Positions 34,080 through 43,786 of a stretch of 64,000 nt of DNA are shown piece after piece. Numbering within the stretch: the first letter of the stretch is position 1; the number at the start of each line of letters is the position of its first letter. Position numbers and translations under genes: made by a program. The notes beneath the pieces are model-generated. The model saw only the letters and a list, made by a program, of their open reading frames with translations, was not told the DNA's origin and made no database searches. Location of the stretch: contig NC_079883.1 of assembly GCF_029227915.1 (NCBI RefSeq), forward strand, positions 4,712,001-4,776,000, given 5' to 3'. Source of the stretch: Hydractinia symbiolongicarpus. Taxonomy: Eukaryota > Cnidaria > Hydrozoa > Anthoathecata > Hydractiniidae.

Positions 34080-34425
34080 TTACTATGGCATACTGTGCCC
34101 GTCGTAATGCATTAGTGACGTCGGCAAGTGTCGGCAAATTAAACGTTTCGCCGTACCTGAATCGTACTTTATTATCAACATGTCTCTCATAATTCTCCCA
34201 GGTATACCCCTCATTAAACTGGGCATTGATATGATCCTGTAGGAGAATCATTAGTTCGTACAATGGCTGCATGTAAATGTGGCGTTTGGTATTGCCTTTT
34301 GATACCCTACTAAGATCAAGGCAGGGAATACAGGTTTTTGTCAGCTGCCCTTTACCCTTAGCCTTGAACTGGTTCAATGGGAGGGTTTTTAAACATTTTT
34401 AACACTGCTTGGCCTCCTCTTCCAT
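34060..34425 (-). pseudogene. Zinc-finger protein, paralogue of its neighbour, one stop
   Basis: ATG at 34423-34425, then an acidic start, the finger (KCLKTLPLNQF...KTCIPCL) and about 75 further residues. A TAA lies six bases before the first finger CLK, just after the first Cys, so translation from this ATG would end at codon 8. The remainder (34060-34377) is open from an internal ATG. The function is unknown; metal binding is inferred from the cysteine pattern. Confidence 0.55.
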
Positions 34426-34497
34426 TATTTTTATTTGTGTTTATGACAAATAAAAATTTCACCAGGCGGTCTATTTTGGAGGTATCAGTGTTTTTTT

Positions 34498-34734
34498 TTA
34501 CCACCCTTGCTTAATTGCATAATCGTCGAACAGGATCGCTGCCGTCATATAACCGGCTAGTTTAAGACCATCCACCAGGTCCATCTTAGCCCCGGGTCTT
34601 GAAACCCCCGAAGCTTTCTTTGCTCCCATAGCGATCAGGATAGTGTACGAGACAAGCCTGACAGACTCCCATAAAGAGTCAAGAACCATCGTTTCCTTCG
34701 TCCCCATATTGCTGTCATCATGCTTACTTGTCAT
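34498..34734 (-). CDS. Small protein with two hydrophobic segments
   Basis: 78 codons, intact. Two moderately hydrophobic stretches (LVSYTILIAMGAKKA and LAGYMTAAILFDDYA) flank a basic loop. It lies four bases from the next gene upstream in a compact minus-strand row. No family is recognised beyond its position in the element. Confidence 0.5.
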   Translation of the reverse strand: MTSKHDDSNMGTKETMVLDSLWESVRLVSYTILIAMGAKKASGVSRPGAKMDLVDGLKLAGYMTAAILFDDYAIKQGW

Positions 34735-34737
34735 TTA

Positions 34738-35088
34738 TTAAGCATCATTTTTTTTAAAATTTATTGCATGCCGGGGCTCCGGATTAGCCGCCGGCTTATT
34801 GGGTTCCCAATTTTTACCTCTGCCAAACATATACCAAACACCTACTCCTAAAGCAATCACAGCTATCGCTCCAACTCTATAGATGTGGACACTGCCCATC
34901 AACTTGCTAGAACCTGCCGCAGGTTCCTTATCATCCTGTGAATGTTTTTCGCCCACGTTCTTCTGTAAGTTAGCCTTGTTTTTTCGGTTCCATTCGGCAA
35001 GTCTCTTGCCGGCTGCCACACGACCCTCATTTTTCGATGGTTTTGTTGTTACAATCCTCTCCTCTTGTTTTTGTTCTTCTTCACTCAT
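34738..35088 (-). CDS. Basic N terminus plus single TM protein
   Basis: 116 codons, intact. A charged N-terminal part with the motif GRVAAGKRLAEWNRKNK, which recurs in Polinton small proteins, is followed by one membrane helix (VGAIAVIALGVGVWYMFGRG) and a short tail. The start overlaps the end of the upstream gene by 8 bases. A membrane-associated virion or assembly role is inference. Confidence 0.62.
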   Translation of the reverse strand: MSEEEQKQEERIVTTKPSKNEGRVAAGKRLAEWNRKNKANLQKNVGEKHSQDDKEPAAGSSKLMGSVHIYRVGAIAVIALGVGVWYMFGRGKNWEPNKPAANPEPRHAINFKKNDA

Positions 35089-35419
35089 TTTTATTTATAG
35101 AACCGTCTCCTCCGTCGTATCCGCCTCCTTCACCACGTTCTCTTTCTTTTTTCCCCATATGACCTGCTACAAGCAGCGGGGCTAAACACATCCCAATATT
35201 GCAGTATACGAGGATCCCAAGGTCTGTCATAGAGTCCCTTATAATAGGATCGTCTTCGATATCCTTCCTTACCTCCTGAACACTGTCGATATCCACGAAG
35301 TTACTGATTATGCTAGCATATAGGCTGCTAACATGGGTGGAAAAGGCTTTTGCCGTTTTCTCTCCTTTTTCTTGGAGTTCCCGTTGTACGTACTCTGTAT
35401 GTATCTTGTCGAATGACAT
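35081..35419 (-). CDS. Small Polinton protein (DDPIIRDSMTDLG type)
   Basis: 112 codons, intact. A helical N-terminal half leads to VRKDIEDDPIIRDSMTDLGI, a motif I associate with a recurrent Polinton small protein, then a weakly hydrophobic segment and a Gly/Glu-rich tail. It may once have been continuous with the membrane segment encoded just upstream in another frame (35419-35637). Confidence 0.58.
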   Translation of the reverse strand: MSFDKIHTEYVQRELQEKGEKTAKAFSTHVSSLYASIISNFVDIDSVQEVRKDIEDDPIIRDSMTDLGILVYCNIGMCLAPLLVAGHMGKKERERGEGGGYDGGDGSINKNE

Positions 35420-35637
35420 GAATGACTTTGGCAGAAGTGCCCTTTGCCTTTGCGTAAAGCCTCCTTTAAAATTTGACGTTTATCGATGGGCTTCTTAATA
35501 TTTTCATATTCTGCAGAGGCATTGTTGAATACTTGTGCATTGTCGGACATTCCTTTTATTATATGTTGATATCTGAAGAGTATGTAGGCAATCAGGGCAT
35601 AAGGCATGAGTATGGCTATATACAGACATGCCTCCAT
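35419..35637 (-). pseudogene. N-terminal membrane segment, probably part of next gene
   Basis: ATG at 35635-35637 opens a hydrophobic helix (LYIAILMPYALIAYILF) and a charged helix ending KEALRKGKG. Beyond about 35440 the frame becomes low in protein-like content while the 35081-35419 frame takes over, so one gene split by a frameshift is likely. Two overlapping genes remain possible. Confidence 0.5.
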
Positions 35638-35655
35638 TTTATTCCCCTGTGGACG

Positions 35656-38600
35656 CTAGCGGTAATGGCCTCGGTCAAGCGTCGTAATTTGATCGGATTG
35701 TACGGTACGTTTATCGTCTGCCCTGTTGAGTGCTAGCTTGTTCACTTCTTGCGCGTATACCTTATGGCCCTTGTTTTGAATAAGCACTTGTCTTTTGTAG
35801 ATGTCAACACCCTCACATTGCTTCACACCCTTCGCTTTCCTGTCACCGCCCTCTTTTGTAAGGCCATATAAGCATATAGCTTGGCCCTCAGGGTGATGAA
35901 TTCAGTCATGATTTTACCACCCAATTCGTCCTTCATCAAGCCTACCAGCTTCTTGTTTTTCCCTATAGGGAGAGACCTTCCATCATTGAGATCATAGGCA
36001 CTTGTATCGAAGCGTGCCTCAACATCGTTTGCAATATCCTCATAAAAGTCGTGGGTTCGTATACGGTACACAAAGCTGTCCGTATCCATGTAGCAGATCC
36101 GCAGCTTGCTACCGTACTTAGGCTGCATGTAGTTATAATGGAATTCATACATTCCATATTTTTGACATATCCAATATAGCTTGGCCTATATATACGGGCT
36201 TATTCATCTTGTCCTCGGTCTTGCCCATTTCAACACCTACCAGGTTTTTGCTAAACCTGCTACCACCCTTAAAATTTGGCTTCATTACAAGCTTCATATA
36301 TTTGTCCCCATTGGTGACCAGCTGGATGTTGCTGTGGTTCCAGATATTCTCCATCGTCTTGCCAAATACACTTAAATTCATGAGTTTATAAAAGTCCTTC
36401 TCGAACTCGTTTTTGGCAGCCGTTCTCAACCTTGTGTTGTGATCGATGTACCCTTTCAACCATGCCTTCTGCTTAAACCGGATGACTCTGTGTACTTTTT
36501 TGAGCTCAAGGCCATGTTTTATAGCCTCACAAAGTGCTCTGATATGTACCACATATCGACGTTTATCATTCAGATTCGGGACCAGTTTCTCAACCTTATG
36601 CACCATCTTGCGTTCGGGTAGGAACGGTAACTCATTATGTTTATCGTGCAGCTCCCTTGGGTAGTCTTTTTCAACCCCTAATATGTACCCATGCTTGTTC
36701 CCTTCAACGAGCTTTCTGACCCGCCTTTCGGTGAATGCCTCAACATTCGATACCCATTTAAAGCCATCTGTTGGTAGGTCTTGACGCATCGCCCAGCCGT
36801 ATAGATTGTTTGCATCCAGATATTGGAGGTAGGAGGACTTTTCATTAGGGTTATACTGATCTCCCATGTACCTATTGTTTGCTTTGGCATATCGGTGTAC
36901 TGCCTGGGTTATACCTCCTCTTATGCCCTTCTTGAACATCAGCAACATGTCGGATTCGGTGAGAAGCTCTAACCTTATTCCTGTAAATTCCAGGGCTGCT
37001 TTTCATGTCAGGCCGGGTGCAGAGTAGAAATGGGCAGGATCAAGGCTGTAGTTTTCCAGGCAGAGGCCCTGAAATGTCTCGAAGACGTCGGCCAATAGCA
37101 GGACGTCTATGGTCAGGTAGATATCATGGTAGTCTCCCATGGTGACGTTATCATCCTTCGGGGTAATGACATACCATACCTCTTTTGCATAGGTATAATC
37201 CTTGTCGCTGATATCCTTCATATTGAGCTTGCTATAGAAGGCCTTTTTGGGGTAGTTCCAGCTCCTCAAATCGTTGCCATCCATCCATGTACTCATAGGG
37301 TACACACCCTTTCTCAGCATCAGCCTGGAGACATCATCCTTGTCGATTAATTTAACCATGGATGGTACGTTTGCCTTTACCCGGTCTCGATTAAGCTGCT
37401 TTGTGGTACTCGAGTCTAAATTTTTACACCAAAACGTTGCCATGTTTTCGACATCTATGCTCTGGAATTCTAGGCACGTATCTGCACATTGCTTACATTT
37501 CATACCTACGGCGTTTGTTCCAATGAGGTTGCTTGCCAATTTGTCTTGTACTTCTCGCCATCACCATATCCCATACTTCCAAGAGGTACCTTGGTTTTCA
37601 CGTTGAAACTTGTATATTTCTCCGTGTTCTCGGCGATGCAGCCAATGTCTTGGGTGTCATTCTAACCCAGTTACCTTATGAAGAGATGGGCGTCATACCC
37701 ACTTAAATTATGGAAAATGACAGGAATGTGGTTAGGTATCCTGTATTTAAGATTACAGATGTTATGCGCCGCACCTCTATATAACCCTGTATAGTGGCAA
37801 TGGTCCCTCACCTTACGGTTATTCTTGTTGTCATCGAACGGCTTCATACAGATATGGCATTTCGATACCTCGTTGTGATCCCTTTTTAGGATCTCTGCTA
37901 GAGGCTTCATGTCCTGCTGTGGGTATGTATTATAGAGACGTTTCACCTCATCCCCCAGATGGTTGACAAAGCGGGTTACACTGTCCTTGCCCCAGTATAC
38001 CGTTAGGGGTCTGGGGAGTATGTATGGGAGGTGTTGTATGCTTTGTGAGTCTTGTGTTGGTTTCCCTGCAATAGATTCCCATAACCGTGCGTTTGAATGC
38101 TGCATAGGTCCCCTTGACCCCCTCCTTTATAGGTTTGAGGACAGCATCAATCGGGCGATTTTTAGACATTTCCTGTTTCTCGAAAATATCCATTACCTCC
38201 GGCGTTGGTAGTATGGTTACGGGCCTTACCGGTTTTCGTTTTCCAGCCCTTCTGGGTGGCCTCTGTGGTATGTCTTCCCCAGGTATTAATAGACTCTCGA
38301 AATTTGCATAGATAGCAAAGGGTACCTTGAATTGTTGCTGCCCATCCCTATAATATAACCATTTTTCAGCCTCTGTTGCCATTGTAATCTTGACTGCCCC
38401 ATGATCGATGCAGTACCTATAATGCTTATCCTTCGATTCGGTTGTTGGAAAAGCCTGTAGGCAGTTTAGGCAGAAGTGCATTTTTGCAGTATTTTTGAGG
38501 TATCACTACCCAGAAGACTCGAGAGACTTTTGACGGCTACGTAATGTCTCTTTTTATCATTGGTGATAAGCAGCAGGGTCACCACCTTGGCATGCCTGTT

Positions 38601-39147
38601 ATATATTGATCGACGTAGGATGTTGATACTCTTTCCATCTATATAGAGGACGTTTACCGCAATGTCAGGGTTATTCGCCTCAAATTACTTATGCTTTTGG
38701 TGCTTGTAGGAAACTCTATACCTTCCCAATTATATTTGCTTACATAGGGTTTCATCTTGGAAATTCTATTTGGGTTCTTCTCTATCTCCCCATGATGGAG
38801 TGATGCTATAATGGCTTATTTGAAACACTCCTCATCATCGTTTTTCGGGTTAATAATAGCCTTATAGGATTTGGTACGGTATCAACCAGCCAGTTGTACC
38901 ATTCCTGCATCTTGGATTTCACGATCGATGGATTTTTTGACATCTCTTGGGTCTCAAAAATATCCATGGCCTCCGGCATTGGTAGTATGGTTACAGGTCT
39001 TACCGGCTTTCCTTCTTCGGACCGTCTGGTTGGCCTCTGCGGTACGTCCAATAAGGCAATTAATTCAGCTTTACGTATCCTATAATACCCTGTTAATCTA
39101 CGACCTTTTGCAATATCACGTAATTGTTTGACAGTATGTGTGTTCAT
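35656..39147 (-). pseudogene. Protein-primed DNA polymerase B with N-terminal SAP-like domain
   Basis: Replicates the element in related Polintons. ATG at 39145-39147. A SAP-like domain (HTVKQLRDIAKGRRLTGYY) is followed by a Pro/Arg linker, a SKMQEWYNWLVDTVP segment, a Cys/His region (FCLNCLQAF...HYRYC), exonuclease motif I as YANFES where the family has YADFE, Zn-type KCHICMKPF, exonuclease motif II FHNLSGYDAHLF, polymerase motif A YLDANNLYG (36814-36816 for the Asp), motif B region FEKDFYKLMNLSVFGKTMEN and motif C YMDTDSF (near 36075-36095). The C terminus ends at 35656. Frameshifts or stops occur near 38850, 38810-38500 (several), 38050, 37670, 37555, 37010 and 36155. The catalytic polymerase aspartates are present but the gene cannot be expressed whole. 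Confidence 0.88.
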
Positions 39148-39475
39148 TCTCTTTATTATATAGAATTTTTACATTGTCGGAGGATTTCATCTTGCTCAAA
39201 ACTTTACTGCGCATGCGTTGATTTTTGATGAATATCATTAGGGAAATTCCCCTGAGATGTGCGCGTTGATTTTTAGGGAATTGTGTTAGAAAATATTGGA
39301 CCTCTTATTCTACTTTTTAATGACGTCATCTGTGGTGAATACTAGGTCTTATGTAGATTAATATGGGATGGTATCGGATGGTGCTGGATTAGTAGGGACT
39401 AAGTCTTGGATGGTGCGGTGAAATAACTGATGTACGCCCACGCGACTGTGCTAGAAAATACATTTCCCTATCTCT
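39047..39475 (-). repeat. Right TIR of Polinton copy 2
   Basis: Inverted match to 23721-24161 up to 39456, then 19 further bases that match the ends of copy 1 (CATTTCCCTATCTCT). One CRE-type palindrome remains (ATGACGTCAT near 39320-39329). The second is degraded: the place where GTGACGTCAC is expected reads GTGAAATAACT, at about 39419-39429. The inner end lies right after the SAP-like domain of the polymerase gene. Confidence 0.88.
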
Positions 39476-40592
39476 CGTCGTAGTAAACGCCAGATGTTAA
39501 TTCACGCCTACTGACTAGTGCTTGCACTGCGATATTGTATCTGTTCGCCTTTTATTTCGATCATCGCGCGCTTTGGTAAGTCAAATCATCTATCTTTTAT
39601 GTCGGAGAATGACGAATCCCCTCTTACAGCGGGAAATTGCAAATTTATGTCTATACCAGGTATTATTTTAATAAAATACGAAAATCAACGGTGAAATCCA
39701 CTATTAAAACGCAATATACGCCTTGTGGTGGTATTAATGTGGTTCTTTCCAGCATTTAAAGTTCTTCAAAGCAGTTGGTTAACTGCTTTGTAGAGCTTAC
39801 AATATTTAGCTTTGTATTCTTGACTGCCGATCACTGCTCCTTCCTAGATGTTTTTTCTCTTTTTTCTTTATCAATCCGTTGTAATACTGTTTTTCACTAT
39901 CAACCATGTGTTTTTAGGTTGTGGATTATATCCAATATACCAATAGCTGTTCATTTTCCATTACTGTTATTTCATCAGCAAAACCAACCATTTGATCTTA
40001 AAGCTCTTGTTTCCTTCGCTAAAGTTATATGCTTTCATTTATCGTTTTTATTCATTCTACTCAGTAGCAGAAAAAACATGGGAATATTGACAGCTAGGTC
40101 TTAAGCTTTTAGTCTTGTATAGAGTTGTAACTATCTAGAGGAGATGCTCGTTTTGAAACTCACTTCACTGTTTCAGTTACGGATAGGTAATGGTGGACTA
40201 AGTACCCAGGGTGTTTGTTGTGAGCGAAGTCTAAAGGTTGATATAAATATTGATAAAATTTGGGGTTTAGAATCTATACGTGGTAGAACCAATGATTATC
40301 CAGAAGCAGCTGAGTATGAAAGAGATTTACAATGCGCAATTTTAACTCACACGCCAACTTGAAGGAGGGGTGAACAGCCGCGAACACAGCTACTAATTAA
40401 AAATTTATGATACCAGAGTTAATTTTAGAGAGCAGATCCGTTATTTTGTGGCTGCACAAAATAACGAAAAATTGTTTGCTTCTTCTTTAATGCTAATTGG
40501 TTTTAATAAAGTTTTGCACCAAACTGCTAAACAGCGCCGGAATGATGAAAGCTGCAGGATGTTGGATTCAATGTTCAATCCCTCTTTAATTT
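39476..40592. other. Intergenic, no gene recognised
   Basis: An open frame at 40144-40362 (72 codons) could hold an exon, since it contains an AG-ended pyrimidine tract (CTGTTTCAG) before a protein-like stretch (DINIDKIWGLESIRGR). No partner exon or family was recognised, so it is not called. Confidence 0.4.
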
Positions 40593-40601
40593 ATGATATT
40601 T

Positions 40602-40669
40602 CAATCTCGATCCCTGGCCTGTAGCGATTTTTTATAGAAAAAACGTTACAAGCCCTGGGATCGAGGTTG
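40602..40669. mobile_element. 68-bp fold-back MITE with 9-bp target duplication
   Basis: Ends CAATCTCGATCCC and GGGATCGAGGTTG with a poly-T/poly-A centre. It is flanked by ATGATATTT at 40593-40601 and 40670-40678, a perfect 9-bp duplication. Confidence 0.85.
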
Positions 40670-40717
40670 ATGATATTTTTGATAAAAACCAAGGATAAAT
40701 AAAGTTATCGATACTGA

Positions 40718-40816
40718 CAATCTCGTTCCCAGGGCTTCTTTTTCTCCTTCTGATATGTGGCTGGCGCGCCAGCACGCATATCAGAAAGGGAAAAAGAAGC
40801 CCTGGGGACGAGATTG
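40718..40816. mobile_element. 99-bp fold-back MITE with 9-bp target duplication
   Basis: Near-perfect 40-bp arms (CAATCTCGTTCCCAGGGCTT and its complement) around a 19-bp centre containing GGCGCGCC. It is flanked by CGATACTGA at 40709-40717 and 40817-40825. It has the same end sequence as 40602-40669, and both target duplications are 9 bp, so they are one family. Confidence 0.9.
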
Positions 40817-41169
40817 CGATACTGAAAGTGCTATTTGTTTTTTTCTAATACCTTATCCCTTTGAATACGCACCCGTGTTTGACTAAATCCTTTTTTTGCA
40901 AAAAATAATAATTAGCTTTTAAAATTTAAAGTTGCAAATTGCTTTTATTATCCATATCTGATGATTGCGAGAACGGATGTTAAAATAAATTTCATCCTCA
41001 TACGCAGGGTTTCATGTTTGATGCCAAAAGTTTGACGACTAACAAGTTTCTTTGCCGCGGTTTTCTCCTCAGCAATAGTAAAAAAGGTTAGAACCCAGCT
41101 GGGAGAACAAGACAATTCTGGTCAAAATTACTGGTTGAATTCAGGAAAATCCATCTAAGTACAGCTAAG

Positions 41170-41345
41170 ATTTCCCAATCTTGTCCCCAGAGAGTGCTTT
41201 TCTTTTTTCTTCCTGGATAGGATCGATATGTTGTGGCACAAACTCATTTTCGCCCTTAGAGCTCTTTAAGATAAACTTTAATCTTAAAGAACTCTAGAGA
41301 CAAGAATGCCACAAACTTTCAAACAAAAAGCGCTGGGAATGATAT
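41170..41345. mobile_element. Diverged fold-back element
   Basis: Ends AATCTTGTCCCCAGAGAGTG and GCGCTGGGAATGATATT are related to the fold-back family above. An inner inverted pair surrounds AGAGCTCTTTAAGATAAACT and its partner near 41285. No clear target duplication. Confidence 0.5.
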
Positions 41346-41825
41346 TGCTATAGGATCTTTTTTGGCGCCCGATACTTATTTTTTAAGTCTTTCGCACCGC
41401 GTTATAATTTTAAAATAAAAATGGCGGCTATAGAGCGATAGTGATTTATATTTTGTGTTTTTTTAACCTCAAAAATTTCAGGGATAGACCCTGCCAGTTG
41501 TTTCCAGGAGGAACCACAAAGGCGGTTCTAGAGTGTGCTACAAATATTTTCTTTGTGAAGTTTCTGCCAATGTGCATGTTTTTAATTTAAGATTAAGGTG
41601 ATGCACGCCCAAGGTGTAGCTTCACGTGTGTTTGATTGGAAAAGATAGATTGTATATAGATGTTCTTGCGCACTCCTTTTCCTGGTCCATCTGCGAGTTG
41701 ATTTTAAAAGTAATGCAGGACTCTGCTGAGGCTTGTGCATTTTTTTGAACTCTCAAGCCATTGCATAAGTGCTGTGGTCTATAATTCCATTTACAACAGC
41801 TTTTTTTTGTGGTGAATGCTGTCAT

Positions 41826-41960
41826 TATATTCTCATGCAAAGTAAAGAGGATGAATTCACACTGATAGTCCCTGGGATGACAAATACAGGGTTTGAACCA
41901 ATGACCTTTTACACTACCACTTGGCTACCATTAAACTATGCTGTCATGCATTCTTTGAAA
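41826..41960 (-). mobile_element. tRNA-derived SINE-like sequence
   Basis: On the minus strand, TAGTTTAATGG resembles a pol III A box and GGTTCAAACCC matches the B box (GGTTCRANYCC) 30-40 bases later. The stems of a functional tRNA do not form, so a SINE head or tRNA pseudogene is the better reading. Confidence 0.5.
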
Positions 41961-42019
41961 TTCTGATGGATTTATTTTTATTTATAGAATTAATAAAACA
42001 CGCCACTGTTTAATACAAA

Positions 42020-43284
42020 ATGGAAGGTATGCCAAAATTTGTGTTGTATTGTTTGTGTTGTGCTGTATTGTATTGTCTTGTGTTTGTATTGTCTTATATG
42101 ATTTACCATAAAGTATGTTAAAAGTCTTTGTAAAAATGGCCATTCTTCGGACATGCATGTTTGAATAAAATATCCATGTTCTTTACTCTATATTTGATTT
42201 AATTTAGGCTTTAACCCATTGCCGGAAGAGGAACAAATAAGATTAAAGCTGCAGCGGGAAAGAAATAACAAGATCAGTAAGATCATGGGTGATTATTTGC
42301 TGAGAGGTTACAAAATGTTGGGTACCACATGCAACAAATGTCAGGTGTGTATTTTTCATATTTTTTATTGTGTGATTATTGACGAACGACAAACTTCTGA
42401 AGATCTAGTGTGTATAAATCATTCCAAGTGAGCAAAATGTATGGGTTGAATTCCACAATTTTAATTATGGAATTTTAAAGGAAAATAACCAATTTTTTAT
42501 CTTTAGCCTTCTTTTAGACCATAAATTTAAGCAAAGTTACGAGTATTTTATTTTACTGATAGTGTTTTTGTAAGTACATAGCTTAAAAGTAGCAATAGGA
42601 GAAGCACCAATCATTTTAAGTTATTTTTAATTAATTTTTTGTGTTTTGAAGATCAAATGGGACAAAACGGCCAGTCTTTTGTTGAAGCTTAAAGAACGAT
42701 GATTTTTATGTTTAGACAATATTGTTGAAAGATAGGCAAGGTGAAGATTATTGTATAGGTTGTGTAGAAGTGGATGTGCCTGATGTCACCCAAGTACACA
42801 CAACACGACAAATGACCAGTTAGTAAAATTGTTTTTTAGTGAGAGTTTTTTTAGTAAATAGTTTAACCAATATATGTTGAATTGAAGATTCTTTTGGAAA
42901 AATATTTGCAACTAAATGATGTGGGGTAAAACTGCAGGTTCACGCAAAAATAACAGAATACAAGCGAACATTATTATTAACTTAAGGCCAAGATTTCAGT
43001 TTTTATGCATTTATATTTTTCCTATAGACCAAAGACAAAATAATTTAAATGACCAAGGCACGGAAGAAAATAACTTAAACGGTCGAGGCACGGAAGTAAG
43101 TATGGTTGGAGTTGATTCTCAGATGATGGAGACGTCTATTAAGACTATACAACAACAAATACAATGGACAAATGATAGTTTATCAAGACCAGAATTAAGT
43201 CTAGAACACAGAACACAACTGGTGATGCACATGAAAACGTGTTATGAAACTTTAACTTTTCTTATGAAGAGCAACACGAATTAA
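42020..43284 (+). CDS. ZNRD2: ZNRD2 (SSSCA1/p27)-like zinc-ribbon protein
   Basis: Exons 42020-42026, 42208-42344, 42716-42818 and 43028-43284 join in phase to 504 nt, 167 codons plus stop. Exon 1 supplies only ATG GAA G. The conserved part is RERNNKISKIMGDYLLRGYK (a helical segment), then a zinc ribbon with CNKC and, across the intron, CIGC. This order is that of ZNRD2, a small protein named as an autoantigen in humans. The C-terminal exon is poorly conserved: a short repeat (DQGTEENNLNGRGTE) and a final helix (LEHRTQLVMHMKTCYETLTF). The start follows from the intron phase and GT donor at 42027. The gene is complete. Confidence 0.85.
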
Positions 43285-43462
43285 ATTGACGCTGATGGAA
43301 CAAAGATGATGTGCTAAGAGAATGTGTTAAATCTTTTGTAAATATACAATATAAGAGAACTCAGTTTAATCTTTTGTTGTAATTCTCCAATTTCAAAACA
43401 CAAAAAGAATTATAGTCGCAGTGCCGTAACCACCCCCACCCCCAATAATTTTTCCAAATTAA

Positions 43463-43495
43463 AAAAGAAAGAAAGACAGAAAGAAAGAAAGAAAG
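43463..43495. repeat. (GAAA)n simple repeat
   Basis: AAAG/GAAA units with one interruption, 3' of the ZNRD2-like gene. Confidence 0.75.
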
Positions 43496-43786
43496 TCATT
43501 CAGGAATATTCGGATTCTTCCCATAGATCATTATTATGAGAATCACTGAATATTTTAAGGGGTTGGAAAAGTTCAAATGCGATTTTAATTTTTTAAAAGT
43601 GCCAGCACACCTAAAATTTCTAGTGTTCTTATCATCTTTTAGATATTGTAATCGTGTGATGTAAATACGTATCTCTTTCTATCTTTTAGTTTCTAATAGA
43701 AATTTCTATCTAAATTTTGATGCGAATTAAACAATGGTACAGAAACTTCTCACCCAAAATAAATTTCCAACACATTTAATTCATTT

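Larger units (their letters stand above)
23721..39475. mobile_element. Polinton/Maverick element, near full length, decayed (copy 2)
   Basis: About 15.8 kb bounded by long TIRs at 23721-24161 and 39047-39475. It contains the Polinton hallmark genes: protein-primed DNA polymerase B, a retroviral-type D,D(35)E integrase, an A32-type ATPase and a double-jelly-roll-type capsid protein, with about ten small genes. The right end finishes ..CATTTCCCTATCTCT like copy 1; the left end lacks the last 19 or so bases, so no target duplication is visible. The left genes are in mixed orientation, and from 39.1 down to 32.1 kb all genes read minus. No adenovirus-type protease was recognised. Nearly every large gene has stops or frameshifts, so the copy is inactive. 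Confidence 0.93.

Noticed and set aside
23700-39490. Target-site duplication for Polinton copy 2
   Set aside because: The left end lacks the outermost bases of the TIR, and no matching 5-6 bp flanks exist, so none can be claimed.
40144-40362. 72-codon open frame as a gene
   Set aside because: It could include an exon, but no splice partner or family was found.
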